This document shows, one piece after another, positions 9,334 to 15,767 of a stretch of 15,809 nucleotides of DNA. Below the pieces are notes generated by a model. The model was not told the origin of the DNA. It made no database searches and was given only the letters and a program-made list of their open reading frames with translations. How positions within the stretch are numbered: position 1 is the first letter of the stretch; each line of letters begins with the position of its first letter. The position numbers and the translations under genes were made by a program. The stretch is from Cyclostephanos tholiformis (Eukaryota; Bacillariophyta; Thalassiosirophyceae; Thalassiosirales; Thalassiosiraceae), in contig JALLPB010000441.1 in assembly GCA_036939975.1 (NCBI GenBank), positions 1 through 15,809 of the forward strand, given 5' to 3'.

Positions 9334-9841
9334 AAGACTGATAAATCTAACAGGTATGCTTCAGGATTTGGTGGGAGCAAAAAATGGATGAAATTTGGCT
9401 TTAAAAACTTTTGGGCCCATTTTTAATCCAACCCATCATTCGATTTGTTTTCATCTTGTCTTTCTTGCTGTGACAGAGGATTTGGTACGAAAATGCTGGG
9501 AGGGAAATTTGGACTTATTAGTTCTTACCAAAAACTCCGGTGTACTTTTTCGTGTCACAACTAACTGGTTGTGTGCAAAAAAATCAAAAAATTCATCTGC
9601 CACCCAAGTTACTTTTTATTCTTATCAGGCCTTTTTATGCTTATCATTGCCCGAGTTCTTTTTATGCTTATAGGGCATTTTTATGCTTATCAGCGCCCTA
9701 GATGCTTCAATTCATGCTTATCAGATAGAAAAAATTGAAATCGATTTATCTTGAAATGACCCTTTTTTTGAGCGCGGTCTGTCCGGTTGGTTTTTTTTCC
9801 CCGCCAAATCCCAAAGTGTACCTTTTAGATTTATCAGTCTT
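9334..9841. mobile_element. 508-bp MITE inside the left inverted repeat
   Basis: The ends are AAGACTGATAAATCTAACAG on the left and, inverted, AAGACTGATAAATCTAAAAG on the right. It is flanked by ACAT at 9330-9333 and 9842-9845 (a 4-bp duplication; 5 bp, ACATA, if the leading A is shared). The right arm of the Tc1-like element has the empty site CATCAACATAACCAAC (about 12436-12451, minus strand), which proves insertion after the inverted repeats existed. There is no transposase inside; a short open frame at 9395-9673 has no recognisable domain. The superfamily is unassigned. Near its right end, TTTTTTTTCCCCGCCAAATC resembles GTTCCCGCCCGAACCCAAAT at 18-37 of the window. Confidence 0.85.
9613..9724 (+). 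repeat. Irregular tandem repeat of TTTTTATGCTTATCAG
   Basis: Five imperfect copies of a 12-16 bp unit start at about 9613, 9632, 9659, 9678 and 9713, with unequal spacers. The unit lies in the subterminal part of the 508-bp MITE. Repeated subterminal words are often transposase-binding sites; here that is an inference. Confidence 0.6.
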
Positions 9842-11309
9842 ACATAACCAACAATCCGCCACCACTTTTGATGCCTCCCTATGGCTACAAAGGCCTCTAC
9901 AAGCGGGTGAAATCCAACAAATTATCGCTGCTTTTTTGTCACGTCCTCTGCCTCTACTACCCATATCTATTGCTGCAAAAAAATATGCTTGCGGACCTGC
10001 TGATCTTGTGGCAAAGGTTTGGAGGGATCTTGGACTTACTCGTCCGCTTGAGCAGCCTTGACTTGTCTTGCCACACCCCTCCCGTGTTGGCAGCAGAAGA
10101 TATGATGTCTGGTACAGTGATGAGCAGCTTGCTCTGGTACAGGCTGAGCAACCAACAATGGTCTCCTGACATTCTACATTCCGCTGGAGGAGACATCTGA
10201 ATAGTTACCATCAAACTGGCAATAAAGAAAGAACTACTATTGTTGGAGCTGACCTGCTACACTTTGTGATTTATATCATGGCATGGCCACACTCAACCCT
10301 GGATGAAATGATTCCTTTGGAATGAAGGAGGGAGGCTGTTCTCCAGACAAGCTATATCCAAATGCTTGGAAGAGATGGGTGTCACAAAAAAGAGGGTGTC
10401 TACAGAAGCTTATCAAGCCCAAAGTGACGATGTGCAGTTCCATGTTTGGGGGTTTTGGAATTGCCCCCCCTCACTTGGCAATTCTGGTGTGGCAAGGAGC
10501 CAACTCATTGACTTTGTTGAGTTTGGAGTGGCATTAGAAAAGTGCAATCATTCAGGAGGATGGAAACTGCTGTGCATCCAAAAGGATGGTAACTATCATC
10601 ACAGATTGAAGATAACTGCACTCTTTGCAATTGAGCCGGGTGATCTAGCTTTGCTGCAGAATTCACAAGGGAGTGTTGAGCGGCCTCAATGATGGATTTG
10701 TTGTCTTCACACAATGGGAATGATGACCCATGTCTTCCACGATTTTTGTGATCATGTCTGTCAAGACATAGAGACCAACAATATCCCAGGCACCGACGTG
10801 CATCACATTTTCATATGGGATAATTTGGCTGCTCATCATAGTGTCTATGTTCATAATACTGTGACAGGCTGCATCGGGCCATGTGTTTTTTCTATCATCC
10901 CAAAGCCACAATATCATCCAAAATACTGACCCATATAATATAAGATATGTGAGGTGATGAACAAACTTCGGATGAAGAAGGAAGAGGATTGGACAATGAA
11001 TCAGCTCGAGCAGGAGATTATGATTGCGGCTAACCAGATAAGTACATTTGATTCTACGTTTGTACATTGTAGTTACAGATGGATTTGAATAGAAAGAAAT
11101 GTAATGAACTTTAGTATCTTAGTAATGTTATGATTCTAGAACAATCATTGAATATAAATGCTACGTGATAGGTCAATATGAATGGTGCATTCAATGGCAA
11201 GTGATGCCAGGATGAACGATGACATCATTGCGATGATGGTAATTTCAGATAGCAATCAGATCCACTGCTTGCCCATACATGGTGGCAGTGCCCTTCATTT
11301 CTCTTTTGG

Positions 11310-11549
11310 CTACATGGCCCAAGTGAAGGATTGATGTCCCTTGTCACCTGCAGCATCCCTCCCCTCCTTGGATGATGTTAGGGTAGAGCCCTGTCTAGTC
11401 ATTGAATACGCATCGACCCCAATGCCTCTCATCGGGTTGTCAATCAAGGACCACCAGCGGAGGACATTTGGGGCTTGGATGCCTTTGTTGCATTGTGGGG
11501 GGAAGTCCATGCCCAACTGCACCAATTTCAAGATGGCACAATTGTTCAT
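11310..11549 (-). CDS. Unrecognised ORF, probable continuation of the second gene of the Tc1-like element
   Basis: This 79-residue frame begins at ATG 11549, overlapping the stop of the upstream frame by the four bases ATGA. Product unknown. It contains VQLGMDFPPQCNKGIQAPN, LRWWSLIDNP and a Ser/Thr/Lys-rich tail. The overlap could be a frameshift scar in a formerly single protein, which fits the decayed state of the element, or a genuine short overlap. It ends about 220 bp from the end of the transposase gene, with which it converges. Confidence 0.35.
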   Translation of the reverse strand: MNNCAILKLVQLGMDFPPQCNKGIQAPNVLRWWSLIDNPMRGIGVDAYSMTRQGSTLTSSKEGRDAAGDKGHQSFTWAM

Positions 11550-12130
11550 GCCATAGTGTGGAACGACCCCACTGTGTCTGCAATCATGGAGACAGCGTCA
11601 ATAGGGGTAGAGAGTGTGCAATATTCCGGCATGGATTGATTGATGGGTGGCATCATCAAGAGGATCATGCAGCACATTGTCAGATTGTATTTTATGGAGG
11701 ATGGGAAAAAATCGGCAGCAGTGGCAAAGAAGACAAGTAAGAAGTCAACATCGATGGGGTTTGTCATGTTTGTTGTCTCCGGAGGTACATCCTGTACGTG
11801 CATTGGCTCTTCCTCCTTGGAAGAATCAGAATGATCAATATCATCCTCACGTTGAGATGCCATTTTTGCTACCGTTTGTTCAGCATCTTTTGACATTGCA
11901 TTCTTAGCTGCATATTTTTCCCAAATGCTATATCCACCATCATTTGCCACATCCTTCATATCATTGACATCTGCCACATCATCAACTCATGAATTCTTAC
12001 TCCCGCCGGTCCCTACTACTAGGCACATGCCAAAGTTGGAATCAATGAAGTTTGTCATCGGCTTGTCCACTGCTGCTGTGTCAGTCCGATTAACTGTCGT
12101 GGGTTTTGGACAATTCATTCTTGAATCCAT
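11546..12130 (-). pseudogene. Second gene of the Tc1-like element, unknown function, one internal stop
   Basis: A single frame of 195 codons runs from ATG at 12130 to the stop at 11546, broken once by TGA at 11989-11987. The predicted protein starts MDSRMNCPKPTTVNRTD, has an acidic and serine-rich middle (SQREDDIDHSDSSKEEEP) and a more hydrophobic C-terminal part (DFLLVFFATAADFF). No transposase or zinc-finger motif is visible. It begins just outside the right inverted repeat and points away from it, so that repeat probably supplied its promoter, just as the left one faces the transposase. It may be an accessory transposition protein or captured host coding sequence. Confidence 0.5.
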
Positions 12131-12187
12131 CTCAATAATTAATATGCATGTGATGATGAAACAAAAAAAACATGACAATTTATATTT

Positions 12188-12858
12188 TGCTGCCAACACG
12201 GGAGGGGTGTGGCAAGACAAGTCAAGGCTGCTCAAGCTGACAGGTAAGTCCAAGATCCCTTGGAACACAAGATCAGCAGGTCCGCAGGCATAATTTTTTG
12301 CAGCAATAGATATGGGCAGCAGAGGCAGAGGAGTCTACATGACAAAAAAAGCAGCGATAATTTGTTGGATTTCACCCGCTTGTAGAGGCCTTTGTAGCCA
12401 TAGGGAGGCATCAAAAGTGGTGGCGGATTGTTGGTTATGTTGATGGCAGTGACACCAGCTGAATTTTTGGCTCAATCCACCCGTCGGTTGCTGAGTTATG
12501 GGCATCAGCATCGGTTGAGTGAGATTTTTACCTCGTGGCAATTTGTTGGAGTTGGCAGCATAAAACGACTGTGGTGATGGAGGGGGAGCAGTGTTGATGG
12601 TGAGGTTAGTCATGGGGGGGTTCTTAGCAAACTATGGGTTCAATTTTCAGCACAATCCGCCCGTTGATTGCTGAGTTATGGGCATTGGCATTGGCAGCTC
12701 GGGGGGGGGAGATATATTATTAAGAGGTGTGATCTATCATATCGTAGGTTTTTTGTTAGGCAAATTTCTAGCAAGTGGCTGTTAGACTTCTATGAACTTT
12801 CTATGAACATTCCAGAAACTTTCTACAGTCCAGGTGCCAATTGTGAGACGATTCATAG
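12188..12858 (-). repeat. Right long terminal inverted repeat of the Tc1-like element
   Basis: This 671-bp arm is the reverse complement of the left arm without its MITE. It holds an inverted copy of the transposase N-terminal coding region: from ATG at 12613-12611 on the minus strand a 92-residue frame reads MTNLTINTAPPPSPQ, LPRGKNLTQPM and LQAGEIQQIIAAF, then fails at TAG (12335) where the left arm continues. The word CATAACTCAGCAACC with its flanks occurs twice per arm (about 9082-9120 and 9270-9308; inverted at 12642-12681 and 12462-12501), so each arm also contains an older internal duplication. Confidence 0.85.
12794..12823 (-). promoter_or_regulatory. Heat-shock-element-like array in the right inverted repeat
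   Basis: The plus strand reads GAA-2-TTC-3-GAA-2-TTC-2-GAA-3-TTC (units at 12794, 12799, 12805, 12810, 12815 and 12821). The three units 12805-12817 have the exact alternating 5-bp spacing of a canonical heat-shock element, the binding site of heat-shock factor trimers. It lies about 35-65 bp inside the terminus, upstream of both possible minus-strand starts (12613 and 12130). Functionality is an inference. Confidence 0.45.
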
Positions 12859-13192
12859 TATTTTCTACAGGAGGCAGTGTTGCATGCTTGCTGAATAAAG
12901 GTAAGTTTTTTAAAGGTAATTCTCGTGCATTTTTGCCGCCGCCACATTGTAACAATGCATACTAACCCAAGCTATCCGGCATTTTTTTTCTATATAAATT
13001 TAGTCTTCATCTAGTTTCAGCTTGGTTTTGGCTGGGGGCAGGGCTTGTCATGGTTCACATGTTTTCAGGAAGAAGGCTTTTGCTGGTAAGTATTGTAGTA
13101 TTTTTGTAGAGTATTAGTTTAGATAGTAGTTAAAATAAATACTTATTAAAATAAAAACTGTTCAGTGTAGTGTGGTCACACCATCCACATTG

Positions 13193-13267
13193 TTTTGGAG
13201 GGTGTGAAACATAATTGTTTCTCACTTGAAAATTGTGAGAAACAATTAAGTTTTGCACCATCCAAAA
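13193..13267. repeat. Long imperfect hairpin in element X copy C
   Basis: The left arm 13193-13225 (TTTTGGAGGGTGTGAAAC.., AATTGTTTCTCAC) pairs with 13235-13267 (GTGAGAAACAATT.., CACCATCCAAAA), leaving a 9-base loop. The stem is about 33 bp with roughly four mismatches. It is orthologous in position to the copy B hairpin, but the primary sequence of the arms has changed in a largely matched way. A second, smaller pairing joins CACCATCCA at 13179 with TGGAGGGTG at 13197. Confidence 0.7.
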
Positions 13268-13440
13268 CCAAAAAAATGTTTTTTTACTTCTACACATATG
13301 TAGGAGCCAGTATGATATTTTCACCTTCCCTTTCTACATAGCTAGGAATTAATATGAAATTTGAGCAAATGACTTAGACAAACTGAATTAATAGTTAAAA
13401 GAAAACCATTTTTATCACCTAGAAAAACTTGTAAAATAAG

Positions 13441-14142
13441 CTAACCTAGGGGCATTGCAGTACCAGGATTTCATGCCCCATCAAATTCATCTTTGGATCA
13501 GTTTCTGATGAGGACCCTTCCTAGATCCCGCTTTACCAATTTATTCATATTCTCAATGAATCCCTGGTCACAAGGGCATAAAGACAGAGAAGCTGCAAGA
13601 TTAGCTTGGTAGTAAATGCCTTTCCTCCCTTTGTATGTGTGGAAAATTTTAAAATAACCAGTCGTTTCCATGGGAGGGCACACAAGTAGGTCAGGTCAGT
13701 CAATCCAGAACCCAATGCATGAGAATGCCAAAGGGATCATGCTTCCTCAGCCTTCTAAAGTCAATGAGATCTCTATCTGGAACCTATCCCAAAACCACTT
13801 GGATAAGATGGGTTTATGGCTGCCACTCTGATTTCCAATAGGAGGGTTCTTCTGCAGTGAGGCAAGTCTCAAAATAACTCCGGACATTCTTCTCAGCAAT
13901 GTTGTATTACTGTTGGCTGCAGTAGCTCCTAATCACCAATGATTCCCCACAATCCATGCCCTCCACCACCATGTCATTGATTGCTGTATTTGTGAGAGGG
14001 ATGTAGTTGAATTCCTTGTCATCCTTGCCAGGTTTGCTTGACAAAATACCCTCATCATCATGTCAAGATGGAACCTCTGCTCTCCTCCTCATCTTTTTGC
14101 TGGGTGGTGCAGAAGCATTGGCAATGGCTCCACCCATAATGT
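13441..14142 (-). pseudogene. Unknown conserved gene fragment beside element X, broken
   Basis: Reading the minus strand from about 14142 gives a protein-like sequence with few stops: MGGAIANASAPP, a basic patch SKKMRRRAEVPS (possible nuclear signal), GILSSKPGKDDKEFNYIPL, VEGMDCGESLVIRSYCSQQ, YFETCLTAEEPSYWKSEWQP, DFRRLRKHDPFG, and after a frameshift METTGYFKIF, KGRKGIYYQANLAASLSL and NMNKLVKRDLGRVLIRN. Stops occur in between, for example a TGA near 14065, at least one TAA near 13910, and TGA at 13500-13498. The last block (VLIRN..SKDEFDG) recurs as FIRSAPKDNIDGTSN near 4390-4345 and as a diverged plus-strand form at 1114-1158, so the gene's 3' end is part of the repeat. No family is recognised. 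The region is clearly more GC-rich than the adjacent spacers. Confidence 0.45.
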
Positions 14143-14663
14143 CTTGTCATAAGGATCATAAGTACTACCATGAGTGGTCGGCTTACCATGTTCACCTGCA
14201 GACATCCTTGTGGAGTGTGATAGTAAGGAGACAGAGGCCTGCAGCACAACCAAATCTCCATCAACTACAGATGCAAATGTCAATGAATGCACTGGCAGCC
14301 TTGACATTGGCAGATCATCAGCAGCAGGAGAATGTCACCTGTCCCTTGCCATGGCAATACTTTTGGTGGAAGAGACAAGCTGCTGATTTGTCCCCCCACC
14401 AAGGCAGCACAACCCCCCAACAGGGCAAGATGCGGGTAGGGATGCCAGGAGGGCAAGGTTTTAGCAACCGGCTGCTGGGAGATGACATGATCAACATCAG
14501 GAAGCACCAGGCCAGCACTGTGATGCTATGGGGCAACAGGGGGAAGGGTGATGAGCATAGCAACAGGCGGAGGTTCCTGCAGTGGCATTGCAGAGTTGCA
14601 CAGTGTTTTCATTTGAAGGCTGGCGGCAATATTCAGGGGGTATTGCCAAACTTACATATGTAG
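14007..14663 (+). CDS. Longest open frame in the window (218 codons), probably not a gene
   Basis: This plus-strand frame is uninterrupted from ATG 14007 to TAG. It is rich in Gln, Pro, Ala and His, with no recognisable domain; one hydrophobic stretch (ALLLIFLLGG) lies near residue 27. It overlaps, antisense, the minus-strand fragment at 13441-14142. Minus-strand frames in 14264-14660 are also largely open and Pro/Val/Leu-rich (for example EPPPVAMLITLPPVAP), as expected if the minus strand once coded for a low-complexity N-terminal region of that gene. I lean to the minus strand as the true coding strand and list this frame only because of its length. Confidence 0.2.
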   Translation: MNSLSSLPGLLDKIPSSSCQDGTSALLLIFLLGGAEALAMAPPIMSCHKDHKYYHEWSAYHVHLQTSLWSVIVRRQRPAAQPNLHQLQMQMSMNALAALTLADHQQQENVTCPLPWQYFWWKRQAADLSPHQGSTTPQQGKMRVGMPGGQGFSNRLLGDDMINIRKHQASTVMLWGNRGKGDEHSNRRRFLQWHCRVAQCFHLKAGGNIQGVLPNLHM

Positions 14664-14826
14664 ATTCAGCAATACAGGATACCCAAGAGGGGCTGTATTT
14701 TGAATATCCAGAGCTGTTATTCTAATATAGAGGCACCGTCCAATGTTTGATATTTGGGCCATGTAAAATCAAATATGCATATGTAAAGTTGAATATATGG
14801 ATATTTGTTATTACATGGGCAACTAA

Positions 14827-15069
14827 AATAAAATATGGCGGATATTCAAATTTAGCTGTGCCAGTTGTAAGAAGCAAAAATCATATATGTTCTGTGAGGA
14901 TCAAGGTTGGTGCAAAATTGAACTAAAATCCCCTAATGACTGCAAAGTGCACAATAAATATCACTGGGGAGGGACATCATATCCTTCCAAAGTAATACAA
15001 ATTGGAGATGCCACATTGATCAAAGGTGATGTGAGAAATTATACTACAAATTGTAATAACTCACTTTGA
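14827..15069 (+). CDS. Cysteine-rich fragment, possibly the C-terminal zinc domain of a transposase
   Basis: The frame is open from just after a stop at 14824 to TGA at 15067, with the only ATG at 14887. The spacing CASCKKQKSYMFC, then WCKIEL, NDCKVHNKYHWGG gives C-2-C-8-C-5-C-9-C and a terminal YH. This resembles the cysteine-rich tail of piggyBac-type transposases (C-x2-C .. C-x2-C .. CF-x2-YH), but it is not the same as the tail at 5639-5850 and one pair is unusually spaced. No transposase core precedes it; 14664-14826 is AT-rich with stops. It is either a truncated transposon remnant or an unrelated small zinc-binding exon. Confidence 0.3.
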   Translation, partial: NKIWRIFKFSCASCKKQKSYMFCEDQGWCKIELKSPNDCKVHNKYHWGGTSYPSKVIQIGDATLIKGDVRNYTTNCNNSL

Positions 15070-15300
15070 AGGAGTAACAAAAAGACAGGTGTTCATGACA
15101 TAATGTTGAACAGGGGGAAGGAGCTCCCCGAGAAGCAAAGGGATGTCTATAATCAAAATAGATGCACATAGAGAAATAATCAATGACAAAGTGACAGAAT
15201 GTCTTGTTTACTTTGCCAAATCAATTAGCACCCAAATGATGAGGGGTAGTGGAGGATGTACAAGATGAGGCCATCTTCAGCATTAGCAAGTTGTCAATGT
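15070..15300. other. No supported gene
   Basis: Frames are short on both strands, and no repeats shared with the rest of the window were noticed. Confidence 0.4.
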
Positions 15301-15305
15301 GGCCT

Positions 15306-15706
15306 TCATGAGCAGGCACCAAGTGATGCTCTAAGAATGTCAACAAAGGCATCAACTTCAGTGCATCCTGGTGAAGTTCCATACAAGAAGTGTACCAAGA
15401 AATGAGAGTGCTCAAAATCTTGACAAATAAATAGACCATGGCCAAGTTTATCCTTCAAATCCAATTGGGATAGATGAGATTGTATGCAAAAATATGGGAA
15501 TTCATGGACCATTACTATATCAAAAGAAAATAAACCTACCAAAGGGTGTACATATATATGCTAGTATCATAGAATACTTCTTCTTCACTGCATTCCTCTC
15601 TTCATCACTATCAAATCGATGGGATTTCTTTTCAGAAGTCTCCAAATCTGAATCATTCTTTTAAGGTCAACCTTCTTTGGGGCATCCTTCTTCCTTCTTA
15701 CTTGAC
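15306..15706 (-). pseudogene. Hypothetical, possibly spliced coding fragment
   Basis: On the minus strand, TTTGTTGTTTCAG ending at 15707 is a good acceptor. From 15706 a highly charged frame reads VRRKKDAPKKVDLK, then, after an apparent one-base shift, SDLETSEKKSHRFDSDEERN and VKKKYSMILAYICTPFG, ending at a donor-like GTAGGT near 15541. An overlapping frame (15542 downwards, no ATG start) reads VGLFSFDIVMVHEFPYF, LGHGLFICQDFEHSHFLV and CTEVDAFVDILRASLGA, to a stop at 15306. No family is recognised. Composition (charged linker, then hydrophobic segments) suggests former coding sequence, but the reading frame is not resolved. Confidence 0.25.
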
Positions 15707-15767
15707 CTGAAACAACAAAAACAAAGTATTTAATTGGGGGTCAGATCAATATTAACTTAGCTGCGCA

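Larger units (their letters stand above)
8907..10095 (+). repeat. Left long terminal inverted repeat of the Tc1-like element (contains a MITE)
   Basis: After removal of the 508-bp MITE (9334-9841) and one copy of its target duplication, the left arm is about 677 bp. It matches the right arm (12188-12858) from the terminus through the shared words GGCACCTGGACT, AACAGCCACTTGCTAG, TGATAGATCACACCTCTTAATAA, GCTGCCAATGCCAATGCCCA, AACTCCAACAAATTGCCACG, CTATGGCTACAAAGGCCTC and CTTGACTTGTCTTGCCACAC, ending at GGCAGCA. It includes the region coding for the transposase N terminus. A run of 16 C at 9138-9153 corresponds to seven C on the other arm. Confidence 0.85.
9155..11088 (+). pseudogene. Tc1-like DDE transposase, broken
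   Basis: This encoded the transposase that excises and reinserts the surrounding element. The coding-like start lies in the left inverted repeat, but the likely ATG of the right arm (12613) is not preserved at the equivalent place here. A MITE interrupts codons at 9334. Then follow a helix-turn-helix-like region (GEIQQIIAAF, ISIAAKKYAC, VAKVWRDLGLTR; 9933-10045), YSDEQLALVQ, LLHFVIYIMAWPHSTLDEM, and, after a frameshift near 10320, GGRLFSRQAISK, STEAYQAQ and the DDE_3-type core. In the core, LIDFVEFG (10504-10527) has Val at 10516 where a DE pair would put the first catalytic Asp. WDNLAAHHS keeps the second Asp (10819). PKY-stop-PI-stop-YKICEV has TAA at 10936 exactly where the third acidic residue (Glu of PIE) is expected. 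Further stops are at 10062, 10167, 10690 and 10927. Confidence 0.85.
8905..12860 (+). mobile_element. Tc1/mariner-superfamily transposon with long inverted repeats
   Basis: The element proper is 8907-12858 (3952 bp), flanked by TA at 8905-8906 and 12859-12860, the target duplication of this superfamily. The ends read CTACAAATCATCT on the left and, on the opposite strand, CTATGAATCGTCT on the right; both then continue ACAATTGGCACCTGGACT. Copy B of element X gives the empty site with one TA, which confirms the boundaries independently. It carries a plus-strand DDE transposase pseudogene and, converging on it, a minus-strand second gene. At nearly 4 kb it is far longer than a minimal Tc1 or mariner element (1.3-2.4 kb). 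The excess is the long inverted repeats, the second gene and a 508-bp MITE. Confidence 0.88.
8440..13527. repeat. Element X, copy C (split by the Tc1-like element)
   Basis: The left part is about 8440-8906 and the right part 12859-13527. Joined at a single TA they reproduce the order of copy B. At the junction, ..TTTATTTTATTGACTA on the left and TATTTTCTACAGG on the right correspond to ..TTATTAATTATTTTATTACAGG in copy B (3701-3722). The insertion point therefore falls inside the inferred first intron, just before the acceptor. On the far right, copy C continues into a longer stretch of the neighbouring minus-strand gene (13441-14142) than copy B retains. Confidence 0.65.

Noticed and set aside
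10663..11067. Minus-strand 134-residue open frame
   Set aside because: It is antisense to the DDE core of the transposase, which reads clearly on the plus strand (WDNLAAHHS, YKICEV).
8756..13070. Similarity between ATGACCACCATGGTC at 8756 and the opposite-strand start-like motif in copies A-C, suggesting that X has inverted ends
   Set aside because: The likeness rests on the self-complementary core ACCATGGT and does not extend into the flanks.
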